Shown here piece after piece: positions 18,100 to 25,743 of a stretch of DNA of 36,642 nucleotides (positions are counted from its first letter, which is position 1; the number at the start of each line of letters is the position of its first letter). Both the position numbers and the translations under genes were made by a program. Source of the DNA: Boseongicola sp. SB0665_bin_10 (GTDB taxonomy: Bacteria; Pseudomonadota; Alphaproteobacteria; Rhodobacterales; Rhodobacteraceae); NCBI GenBank assembly GCA_009838075.1, contig VXSG01000063.1, positions 1 to 36,642 of the forward strand, given 5' to 3'. A model generated the notes under the pieces. The model did not search any database. It was not told the origin of the DNA and was given only the letters and a program-made list of their open reading frames with translations.

Positions 18100-18122
18100 A
18101 ATGTCAAACGGCGTTTGTCAAT
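18100..18122. promoter_or_regulatory. Palindromic operator candidate between iclR-type gene and SDR
   Basis: The arms AATGTCAAACG (18100-18110) and CGTTTGTCAAT (18112-18122) flank a single G. Nine of eleven positions are complementary. It lies 20-30 bases before the SDR ribosome site and in the divergent region of the IclR gene. A TTGACC at 18068 could be a -35 element, but no convincing -10 follows. Size and position fit an IclR dimer site; binding is inferred. Confidence 0.5.
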
Positions 18123-18151
18123 AACAAGTAACGCGCCGGTGGAGGATGACA

Positions 18152-18898
18152 ATGACCTCATTGAGCGACAGTGTAATCGTGACGGGCGCCGCTTCGGGAA
18201 TTGGCCGCGCCTCTGCGCTGGTCTTCGCGGAGCTCGGTGCAGATGTCTTCGGCGTAGACCGCAATGGCGAGGGTCTAGCGAGCCTGCCGGACAACATCGC
18301 CAAGATTGAAGCGGACATCACGCAATCGTCCGCGTGCTTGAAAGCTGTCGAGACCGCAGCGTCATGCGGACCGCTCAGGGGCGTCTTCAATTGCGCCGGA
18401 CAGGAGCTGCACGGCACGGTCGTAACCATGTCAGAAACGGATTTCGATGCGGTGATCGATGTCAATCTCAAGGCCATTTTCCTGATGTGCAAGCATGCGG
18501 TGCCGGCCATGGAGGCCGCAGGCGGCGGGTCGATCGTCAACATGTCCTCGATCCAGGCGCTGGCCACGCAACAGGATGTTGCCGCCTACGCAGCGAGCAA
18601 GGGAGCGGTGATTTCCATGACCCGTGTCATGGCGCTGGACCACGGGCACAGGAACATTCGCGTGAACGCGATCTGCCCTGGCACGATCCAGACACCGCTG
18701 GTCGAAGCGAATGCCAGGCACTTCCGGCCCGAAGCGCCGGAAGAGCAGCTTGCCGACTGGGGCAGGCTGCACGCGCTGAACCGCGTTGGAAAGCCCGAGG
18801 AGGTCGCCCGGTTCGCGGCTTTCCTGCTGAGCGACGACGCTTCATTCATTACCGGTTCCCACCATCTCGTTGATGGTGGCCTGCTGGCCTCGTTCTGA
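18152..18898 (+). CDS. SDR-family NAD(P)-dependent oxidoreductase
   Basis: A 248-residue short-chain dehydrogenase. The cofactor motif TGAASGIG is at residues 11-18, with Asp following the second strand (VFGVDRN) suggesting NAD(H). NCAGQ follows. The catalytic Ser is in NMSSIQ (about 132-133), with Tyr146 and Lys150 (YAASK), and PG near NAICPGTIQTPL. FITGSHHLVDGG is the usual C-terminus. An ATG at 18146 overlaps the GGAGG ribosome site at 18141-18145, so the ATG at 18152, 6 bases after it, is the better start. It is divergent from the IclR unit and precedes the RraA gene. A sugar or sugar-acid dehydrogenase is the likely role. Confidence 0.94.
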   Translation: MTSLSDSVIVTGAASGIGRASALVFAELGADVFGVDRNGEGLASLPDNIAKIEADITQSSACLKAVETAASCGPLRGVFNCAGQELHGTVVTMSETDFDAVIDVNLKAIFLMCKHAVPAMEAAGGGSIVNMSSIQALATQQDVAAYAASKGAVISMTRVMALDHGHRNIRVNAICPGTIQTPLVEANARHFRPEAPEEQLADWGRLHALNRVGKPEEVARFAAFLLSDDASFITGSHHLVDGGLLASF

Positions 18899-18958
18899 TC
18901 CCGGGCCCGAAACCCGGTCAATGCCCAACTTCACGGGCTCGCAAGGAAGGCGCAACCG

Positions 18959-19639
18959 ATGCAATCAGACACGGCTCCCGCAGGCAACACGCTTGATCTC
19001 GATGCGTTGGCACGGGAGACCTATTCGGCCGTCTACTCCGACGTCTGCGACACGCTCGGCATGCGCTTTCGGACATTGGAACCCGGTGCGCGCCACGTCG
19101 CCGGGCCGGATTGCGTGCTGATCGGGCATGCACGCACGGCAATCTCCATGCCGGTGGACGAGATTCCGGAACGCCCCTATGGCGGCGAGATCGACTTCGT
19201 TGATTCGCTCGGCGATGGCGATCTCGTGGTGCTCGACTGCTCGCGCGCGCCAGCCGCAGCATGGGGCGAACTGTTCTCCACGGCCTCGGCCGGCAGAGGC
19301 GCACGCGGCGCGCTGATCGACGGGCTGACCCGCGATGTCGCGAAAATCAACGAACTGGACCGGTTTCCGGTCTTCGCCCGCGGTGCCCGTCCAACCGATG
19401 CGCTGGGGCGGGTCGCGATACGTGAATGGGACGTGCCGGTCTGTGTCTACGGGCTGACGGTCTTTCCCGGTGACCTCGTGATCTGTGACAGCGACGGTGT
19501 GACCGTAGTGCCAAGAAAGCACATACCCGAAGTCGTCCCGCACGCCCTCGAAAAGGCAAGCATCGAGTCGGAGGCGCGCCAGCTTCTGCTCGAAGGCGGA
19601 TATCTTCGCGATGTCTGGGAAAACTTCCGGGTGCTCTGA
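18959..19639 (+). CDS. RraA-family protein (HMG/oxaloacetate aldolase-like)
   Basis: A 226-residue RraA-fold protein. Signature segments are YSDVCDTLG, WGELFSTASAGRGARGALID, GLTRDVAKINELDRFPVFAR (Arg125 and Asp126 of the active-site loop), VYGLTVFPGDLVICDSDGV and VVPRKHIPEV. The Arg-Asp pair and the GELFSTAS loop that hold pyruvate enolate and metal in 4-hydroxy-4-methyl-2-oxoglutarate aldolase are present. It is therefore more likely an aldolase/decarboxylase-type enzyme than an RNase E regulator. AAGGAAGG precedes the ATG. Following an SDR, it may cleave a keto-acid in the same pathway. Confidence 0.92.
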   Translation: MQSDTAPAGNTLDLDALARETYSAVYSDVCDTLGMRFRTLEPGARHVAGPDCVLIGHARTAISMPVDEIPERPYGGEIDFVDSLGDGDLVVLDCSRAPAAAWGELFSTASAGRGARGALIDGLTRDVAKINELDRFPVFARGARPTDALGRVAIREWDVPVCVYGLTVFPGDLVICDSDGVTVVPRKHIPEVVPHALEKASIESEARQLLLEGGYLRDVWENFRVL

Positions 19640-19985
19640 CTTCCAGGAGCAATGCAGCAGGTCGTTCAGGTGCAACCATCCGGGCCCCGGGAGGGGTGCG
19701 CCACCTGCCTTTCCGGCCAGGCCAATGCTGCGGTGCGGTTCGCCTCATCGCCGATCTCCGCGGATCGGGGATGGCAAGCGCCGCGATTGACCATTGGGTC
19801 GGGTTCAGTGCCAGACATCCGGGCCGGCCGGGACCGCTCCCCGCCACGGACGGGGCCACGCGGCGTGCCGGAAAGTTCCGTGCCTGGTGCGCGCGAATTC
19901 GACCCGCGAGGTCGAGACATCCGAGCTTGCATTCTGCACCTTCGTCGCGGATTCTTCCACCAATGCCAAAGCGGGTGGCAACGCC
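19640..19985. other. 346-base gap between the RraA and DUF1638 genes
   Basis: No gene with a credible start, ribosome site and recognisable product was found on either strand. A short plus-strand reading near 19735-19800 (RLIADLRGSGMASAAIDHW) looks protein-like but is open on neither side into a full gene. It may be decayed coding sequence. No clear terminator was seen. Confidence 0.4.
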
Positions 19986-20624
19986 ATGGACATTCCAGGT
20001 GACGGCGAACTGACCGAACACGGGCTGCGCCCGACGGGGCACGGCCGGATCCTCGTGCTCGGCTGCGGCGCCCTCGCCCGGGAAATCCTGGCTTTGACCC
20101 GCAAGTTCGATCACATTGATCTCCTTTGCCTGCCAGCCATTTATCACAACCATCCTGAGAAGATCGTGCCTGCCGTGCGTAGCGCAGTGGCCAAGTCGGC
20201 CGGCTACGATCGCATCTTCCTGGCATACGCCGATTGCGGCACGGGCGGCGAACTCGCGAGGGTCGCCGAGGAACTCGGCATCGAGATGATGGCCGGACCG
20301 CATTGCTTCGCCTTCTACCAGGGCACCGAGGATTTCCTCGACCGGGCCGGCCAGGAGTTCACGTCATTCTACCTCACGGACTTTCTGGTCCGGCAATTTG
20401 ACGCGTTTGTCTGGAAACCTCTCGGCCTCGACCGGCATCCCGAGTTGCGGGAAAGCTATTTCGGGCATTACAGGACGCTCGTGTACCAAGCCCAGACTGA
20501 CGACCCCGCGCTTGTCGAGAAGGCCCGTGATTGCGCCAAGCGGCTGGGCCTGGACTTCGAGCATCGCATCACGGGCTACGGAGACCTCGGGGCAGCACTT
20601 GCCGCTCTCGCTGAAGAAGCGTGA
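19986..20624 (+). CDS. DUF1638 domain-containing protein
   Basis: A 212-residue protein matching DUF1638 throughout: RILVLGCGALAREIL, CLPAIYHNHPEKIVPAV, FLAYADCGTGGEL, MMAGPHCFAFYQGTEDF, FTSFYLTDFLVRQFDAFVWK, LGLDRHPELRESYFGHYRTL and a closing ITGYGDLGAAL. Cysteines in GCGAL, LLCLPA, YADCGTGG and GPHCFAF are potential metal ligands. Relatives often neighbour corrinoid methyltransferase genes, and an MttB-family gene lies 11 kb downstream, but none is adjacent. The biochemical function is not established to my knowledge. ATG 19986 fits the start of homology; a longer frame exists upstream without it. Confidence 0.88.
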   Translation: MDIPGDGELTEHGLRPTGHGRILVLGCGALAREILALTRKFDHIDLLCLPAIYHNHPEKIVPAVRSAVAKSAGYDRIFLAYADCGTGGELARVAEELGIEMMAGPHCFAFYQGTEDFLDRAGQEFTSFYLTDFLVRQFDAFVWKPLGLDRHPELRESYFGHYRTLVYQAQTDDPALVEKARDCAKRLGLDFEHRITGYGDLGAALAALAEEA

Positions 20625-20890
20625 CCGGATCTTCGTGGTCGCAGTGCCAGGTCCTTCCACCGCGAACCAGCCCCAGAACCAAGGCCAGGGTGCGCTTCGC
20701 CCGGTTCCCGCTTCCTGTACACGGGTCTTGCCGGGATTCGCGGCGAGACCGTCCTGACCTGCAGGCAAGTTCAGATCAGCACTCAAGGGTTCAGCGTCAG
20801 CGTGGCACCCGACGGGCTCACGGCGCAGCTTGCTGCGCATATCGCATTCGGCCCGGGGACCCCAGGCTGCATCGGACGATCCATCCCGGT
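20625..20890. other. Gene-free stretch upstream of the RND operon
   Basis: No supported coding sequence on either strand. The promoter for the following operon begins at its right edge. A 31-codon frame at 20956-21051 further on has no homology I recognise and no ribosome site, and I do not call it a gene. Confidence 0.4.
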
Positions 20891-20920
20891 TTGACTTGCC
20901 GCGATGCGCCAATGTAGGAT
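20891..20920 (+). promoter_or_regulatory. Sigma-70-like promoter for the RND operon
   Basis: TTGACT at 20891-20896 (5 of 6 to TTGACA) and TAGGAT at 20915-20920 (4 of 6 to TATAAT) are separated by 18 bases. This would start transcription near 20927, giving a leader of about 125 bases before the GTG at 21054. Confidence 0.45.
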
Positions 20921-21053
20921 CTGAATGCGTCCACACGGACCTCTCTGGACTGCCGATGCGCACCATCACCATCAAAGACGGACTTCCTGCGGGCGATGCC
21001 GACATAGTGCGCGGCTCCGACCCACCGTTCCGCGGACGAGACGGGAACTGATC

Positions 21054-23495
21054 GTGACAGGGATCAAGGCGCGGGTGGAGAAGTGGTTCGAAGCATTGGC
21101 GGCCTTTCTCTGCCGAAGGAGAATCCCTGCCATCATCGTCGTGCTGCTTGCCACGGCTGCCGCCGCGTCGGGGCTGCGCTACCTCGTCATCGACACGTCG
21201 ACCGAGTCCTTTCTCCGGACCGGGGATCCCGTTCTGGAACGATACGAAGATTTCCGGGAACAGTTCGGCCGCGACGACGTGATCATCGTGTCCGTCACGC
21301 CGGATGAACTGTTCACCCTGGAGTCCCTGACCGGACTGAAGGCGCTGCACGACTCCCTCGCCTCTGGAGTGCCCAACCTTGCGGGCATCACCTCGATGAT
21401 CAACGCGCGCAGCACAAGAGGGGAAAGCGACCGTCTGATTGTCGAGGACCTCCTGCAATCCTGGCCGGAATCCGAACCGGACCTTGCGGCCCTTCGGTCC
21501 CAGGTTCTGGCCAATCCGCTGTACCGCAACCTGCTGATCTCGCCCGATGGCACGGTGACCACGATCGTGCTCGAATTGGCAGGACATGCCGAATTCGAGG
21601 AACAGTCGGTCGACGACGCGCTTGCCCTGTTCGACGAGTCTCCTCCCGATGCGGGTCCCCGTGAGCGCCTCGGCGAAGAAGAGACCCAGGAGGTGATCGA
21701 AGCCGTCGGCGAAATTGTGGCAGAGCATCGACGCGACGGCTTCGTCCTGCATGCCGCAGGAACCCCGGCGGTCACGGAATCCCTGAAGGCGGCGTTGCAG
21801 GACGACATGAGGCGCTCCGTGCTGCTGGCGGTCACGGTCATCGCGCTCCTCCTGTGCGCCGTGTTCCGCTCCGTTGCGGCCGTGATGCTGCCCCTGGGAG
21901 TGGTGGTGCTGGCGCTGCTGAGCACGCTCGGACTCATGGGCCACCTCGGCACCCCGGTGACATTGCCGATCGTCATTCTTCCGTCCTTCCTGCTTGCCGT
22001 GGGTGTTGGCGCGGCGGTTCACCTGCTGGCCATCCATTCCAGGAACATCCGGGCCGGACACGAACGGGAGCGAGCAATCATCGCGGCGGTCGGACACGCC
22101 GGACTGCCGGTCCTGCTGACCAGCCTGACCACTGCCGCCGGCCTCGGGTCCTTCGCCGTCGCCGACGTGGCCCCGATCGCCGACCTGGGCCAGTATTCCG
22201 CCATCGGGGTCCTTATCGCGCTCGTCTACACCCTGATCTTGCTGCCTGCGGGGCTTGCATTGATCCCGTCCTGGGCCGTGCGGGCCGTCGCGCCGGCGGA
22301 CAGGGCGTCGGCCATGACGGACAGAGTGCTGGCCGCATTCGCCAGGTTTGGCGTTCGCAACGCCGTTCCGATCGTCTGCGCCTTCCTGGTGGCGGCGGCG
22401 GTCGCTTTCGGGCTCGCGGTGCAACTGCGCTTTTCGCACGACGTCCTGTCATGGTTGCCTGAACACTGGCCGGTACAACAGGCAACCCGCGCCATAGATC
22501 GCAATGTCGGAGGGTCGGTGTCGCTCGAGGTCGTGCTGGACACCGGGGCCGAAAACGGCTTGCACGACCGGGACACGCTGCTCAAGCTCGACGCGCTCAA
22601 ACGGGACATCGAATCGGAGTCCGCAGGTCCGACGAAGGTGGGAGCCGTCCTGTCCGTAGCCGATCTGCTGAAGGAGATTCACCAGGCACTGAACGAGAAC
22701 CGTGCGGAGTTTCACCGCATCCCGGAAAACCCCGCGCTGATTCCACAGGAATTCCTGCTCTTCGAGAATTCCGGCTCGGATGACCTCGAGGATCTCGTCG
22801 ACTTCAGTTTCAGCCGCGCGCGCTTCAGCATGCGCGTCCCCTGGCAGGACACTCTGGCCTATCCGCCGTTCATTCGGGACGTGGAGGCACGATTTGCCGA
22901 CGCCTTCGGAGATTCCGCCGACGTGACGGTGACCGGCATCATGAGCCTGCTGAGCAGGACCCTCGAGAACACGATACGCTCCGCAGCCCGCAGCTATCTC
23001 ATCGCCAGTGTCGTGATCACGCTGATGATGGTCGCGCTCATCGGGCGCATCGGAACCGGGCTGATCAGCATGCTTCCCAACTTCACGCCCATTCTCTTCA
23101 CGCTCGCGCTGATGCAGGTTGCCGGGATCCCCCTGAATCTCTTCACCATGCTGGTCGGCTCGATCGCCATCGGCCTCGCCGTGGACGACACGGTCCATTT
23201 CATGCACCACTTTCACAGGTATCTCGAGCGCACCGGTTCCGTGGAGGCCGCCGTGCATGAGACATTGCAGACTTCTGGCCGCGCGATGCTGTTGACATCC
23301 ACCGTGCTGACCGCAGGCTTCTTCATCTTCTGTCTTGCCGACATGAGGAACCTGGTCGATTTCGGGTTCTTGACCGGCGTCACCATCGTGACCGCGCTAG
23401 CCGCGGACTTCGTGCTTGCGCCCGCGCTGATGGCGCTTCGCTATCGCAACCTGCGGCGGCCGGAAGCAGCCGCACAACAGGGAGAAGCCAAATGA
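21054..23495 (+). CDS. RND/MMPL-family (Patched-like) transporter
   Basis: An 813-residue inner-membrane pump. TM1 is at about 25-41, a large periplasmic loop runs to about 250, then a membrane cluster at about 252-395 (LLAVTVIALLLCAVFRSVAA, then LPSFLLAVGVGAAVHLLAIH). A second half repeats the pattern: one TM near 435, a loop, then TMs from about 646 with GLAVDDTVHFMHHFHRYL near 709, the sequence typical of sterol-sensing/HpnN-like RND proteins rather than AcrB. GTG at 21054 is preferred because the residues before it are not membrane-pump-like. The stop overlaps the LolA-like gene (ATGA). It probably extracts or moves a lipid or hydrophobic molecule with its two neighbours. Confidence 0.93.
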   Translation: MTGIKARVEKWFEALAAFLCRRRIPAIIVVLLATAAAASGLRYLVIDTSTESFLRTGDPVLERYEDFREQFGRDDVIIVSVTPDELFTLESLTGLKALHDSLASGVPNLAGITSMINARSTRGESDRLIVEDLLQSWPESEPDLAALRSQVLANPLYRNLLISPDGTVTTIVLELAGHAEFEEQSVDDALALFDESPPDAGPRERLGEEETQEVIEAVGEIVAEHRRDGFVLHAAGTPAVTESLKAALQDDMRRSVLLAVTVIALLLCAVFRSVAAVMLPLGVVVLALLSTLGLMGHLGTPVTLPIVILPSFLLAVGVGAAVHLLAIHSRNIRAGHERERAIIAAVGHAGLPVLLTSLTTAAGLGSFAVADVAPIADLGQYSAIGVLIALVYTLILLPAGLALIPSWAVRAVAPADRASAMTDRVLAAFARFGVRNAVPIVCAFLVAAAVAFGLAVQLRFSHDVLSWLPEHWPVQQATRAIDRNVGGSVSLEVVLDTGAENGLHDRDTLLKLDALKRDIESESAGPTKVGAVLSVADLLKEIHQALNENRAEFHRIPENPALIPQEFLLFENSGSDDLEDLVDFSFSRARFSMRVPWQDTLAYPPFIRDVEARFADAFGDSADVTVTGIMSLLSRTLENTIRSAARSYLIASVVITLMMVALIGRIGTGLISMLPNFTPILFTLALMQVAGIPLNLFTMLVGSIAIGLAVDDTVHFMHHFHRYLERTGSVEAAVHETLQTSGRAMLLTSTVLTAGFFIFCLADMRNLVDFGFLTGVTIVTALAADFVLAPALMALRYRNLRRPEAAAQQGEAK

Positions 23496-24289
23496 GAAAG
23501 GCCGCATTCGTCCTGATCGCCTGCATGCTCCTTCCACTTCCCGCGGCTCAGGCAGCCGGCAATGAGGCGCTGGAGATCATGCGGCGGGTGGATGCCGTCG
23601 ATGACGGCGACAATCGGACGGCGCGCATGTCCATGACGTTGATCGACCGCAACGGCAGCACCCGGGCTCGGCGGCTCCAGACGTTCATGAAGGACCGGGG
23701 CCGGGACACCCTCAACCTCATGTTCTTCCTTTCGCCCGCGAACGTGCGCAACACGGGATTCCTGACCCATGATTTCCGCGACCCGAGCCGGGACGACGAA
23801 CAATGGCTCTATCTGCCGGAGTTGCGAAAGACAAAGCGGATCGCCGGATCCAGCAAGTCGCAATCGTTCATGGGGACCGACTTCTCCTATGCGGACATGA
23901 CCCGGCGCGTGACGGAGGAATGGAAGTACAGGCTTTTGGGCGAACGTGACGTGCGCGGTGAGCCGGCCTGGCTGATCGAGGCGACGCCGGCGTCGGCAGC
24001 GGTCAGGGCGCGATACGGCTATGCGAAGTCGGTCGTGTTCGTCCGCAAGGACATTGACGTCGTGGTACGGGCGGTCCACTGGCTGACGAAGGGCGGCGAC
24101 CTGAAATACCTCGATGTCACGGGCCTGAAACGTATCGACGGAATCTGGACCCGGGTCGAACTCGACATGCGCACCGTGCGAAACGAGACGACACAGCATC
24201 GCACCGTGCTGCGCTTCGAAGACGTTCGCTACAACCAGGATCTGGGCGCGGACATCTTCACCTTGCGGCGGCTCGAAAGGGGTCCTTGA
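23492..24289 (+). CDS. Outer-membrane lipoprotein-sorting (LolA-like) periplasmic protein
   Basis: A 265-residue exported protein. The signal peptide is residues 1-22 (MRKAAFVLIACMLLPLPAAQ, cleaved near AQAAG). The mature part matches the LolA-like family that accompanies MMPL pumps: LEIMRRVDAVDDGDN, LMFFLSPANVRNTGFLTHDF, EQWLYLPELRKTKRI, QSFMGTDFSYADMTRR and DVRYNQDLGADIFTLRRLER. The fold has a hydrophobic cavity for lipid or lipidated cargo. It overlaps the RND gene before it and the barrel protein after it. It likely shuttles the pumped substrate across the periplasm. Confidence 0.92.
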   Translation: MRKAAFVLIACMLLPLPAAQAAGNEALEIMRRVDAVDDGDNRTARMSMTLIDRNGSTRARRLQTFMKDRGRDTLNLMFFLSPANVRNTGFLTHDFRDPSRDDEQWLYLPELRKTKRIAGSSKSQSFMGTDFSYADMTRRVTEEWKYRLLGERDVRGEPAWLIEATPASAAVRARYGYAKSVVFVRKDIDVVVRAVHWLTKGGDLKYLDVTGLKRIDGIWTRVELDMRTVRNETTQHRTVLRFEDVRYNQDLGADIFTLRRLERGP

Positions 24290-24297
24290 ACGTTGTC

Positions 24298-25713
24298 ATG
24301 ACACTGCGGGTCGTCCTTTTCCTGATCCTCGCAGCGGGCCCTGTCCTCGGTCAGGATGAACTTGACAGTGTGCTTGAGGGATTCGGCGACGTGCCGGCGT
24401 TTCAACCGCCGGATGACATCCGGACCGTGCTGGAAGGCTTCGACACCGATGCCGGCCAAGCATCTTGGCAACCGCCGCTGCCCGCAGGGCCCCCCGCCCG
24501 GCTTCGGTTCGGCGGACGACTCAGCCAGCGGTTCGTGGTCAATGTCGCCCATGATGCCCCGCCGCCCTCCGGTGTTGATCATCGCGGCCTGTCCTCGATG
24601 CAGTCGCGGCTGGATCTCGAAGCGGACGCCTGGCTCGGACCTGCATGGAAAGCCCGCATTGAAGGGCATCTCTGGCTCGATCCGGCCGCCTACGGGGCAA
24701 TTGACGGGGGAGCGCGTCCTCCGGGCTTCTCCGACGCATACGGACGCGAGGCGGGGATCGACGAGTTCTTCCTTCAGGGGCCGGTTTCGGGGAACCTGGA
24801 CCTCACTTTCGGGCGCCAGATCCTTGCATGGGGCAGATCGGAACTCTTTCGCGTGACGGATGTGCTCAATCCCGTCGACAACCGCGTTCCGGGCCTGACC
24901 GACATCAAGGACCATCGGTTGCCGGTCACGGCATTCCGGCTGGACCACTATGCCGATCCCTGGTCCGTCAGCATGATCGCCATTCCCGAACGCCGCTTCG
25001 ACAAGCTTCCCGTGCCCGGCAGCGACTTCTTCGTCGGAGGGGGCCCGCCGCGGCCGCGCACTTCGCCGGGCAACACGTTTGGCGCGCCTGAACTGGCTTT
25101 GGCGCTGAACGGCACGTTTCCCGGTTGGGACATTTCCCTCTATGCCGCACGAACGTTCGACGATCGTCCACACCTGTCTGCGACGCCTGCCGGAGAACCA
25201 TTGCTGCGTCACGGCCGGATCACGATGGCGGGCGCGGCAGGGAACCTCGTGCGCGGCAGCTGGCTCATCAAGGCGGAAGCCGCGCTGTTCACCGGCCTGC
25301 GCTTTTCCAACGTGGGCGCAAGGACATTCTCGCGCCTGGCAATGCTGGCTGGCGTCGAGTATTCCGGAATTGCCGACACTTCCATCGCCCTTGAAGCCCG
25401 GAATCACCACATTCGCGACTTTGACGACGACCTTGCGTCCTTTCCGGATGACCGTCGGCGCAACGAACCGGCAACCGCTCTCCGAATCCAGCAGACTTAC
25501 TTGAACGATGCGCTTGACGTTACCTTCCTTGCGCTGACCTTCGGGAAGGCCGGAGAACTCGGCGCCGTCCGCAGGCTCCAGTTCGACTACACTTGGACCG
25601 ATGCGCTTCAGTTGTCGACCGGGCTGGTGACCTACCATTCGGGCGCGCAGGCGCCGTTTCGCGAAATCGGGAACAATGACCGGATGTTTGCCACGCTCAA
25701 TTTTCATTTCTGA
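24298..25713 (+). CDS. DUF1302-like outer-membrane beta-barrel protein
   Basis: A 471-residue exported protein. The signal peptide is MTLRVVLFLILAAGPVLGQ. The body alternates hydrophobic and polar residues as in barrels (RFGGRLSQRFVVNVAHDA, MQSRLDLEADAWLGPAWKAR, DLTFGRQILAWGRSELFRVT) and it ends in a terminal Phe (MFATLNFHF), the classic BAM signal. NPVDNRVPGLTDIKDHRLPV is typical of DUF1302-like proteins. A TTG at 24286 would overlap the previous stop (TTGA) just after AAAGGGG; the ATG at 24298 begins the signal peptide cleanly. The two differ by 4 residues. It would be the outer-membrane end of the RND/LolA export line. Confidence 0.87.
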   Translation: MTLRVVLFLILAAGPVLGQDELDSVLEGFGDVPAFQPPDDIRTVLEGFDTDAGQASWQPPLPAGPPARLRFGGRLSQRFVVNVAHDAPPPSGVDHRGLSSMQSRLDLEADAWLGPAWKARIEGHLWLDPAAYGAIDGGARPPGFSDAYGREAGIDEFFLQGPVSGNLDLTFGRQILAWGRSELFRVTDVLNPVDNRVPGLTDIKDHRLPVTAFRLDHYADPWSVSMIAIPERRFDKLPVPGSDFFVGGGPPRPRTSPGNTFGAPELALALNGTFPGWDISLYAARTFDDRPHLSATPAGEPLLRHGRITMAGAAGNLVRGSWLIKAEAALFTGLRFSNVGARTFSRLAMLAGVEYSGIADTSIALEARNHHIRDFDDDLASFPDDRRRNEPATALRIQQTYLNDALDVTFLALTFGKAGELGAVRRLQFDYTWTDALQLSTGLVTYHSGAQAPFREIGNNDRMFATLNFHF

Positions 25714-25743
25714 CTTGTACCTGTGAATGGTAGGGTCGACCTG

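Noticed and set aside
20956-21051. A 31-codon frame between the RND promoter and the RND start
   Set aside because: No ribosome site, no homology, and it is out of frame with the pump. It could be a leader peptide, but nothing supports that.
20364-22439. A 691-codon minus-strand open frame across DUF1638 and the RND pump
   Set aside because: It spans two confident genes and the gap between them, and its composition (Gln/Arg/His-rich) is typical of an antisense shadow.
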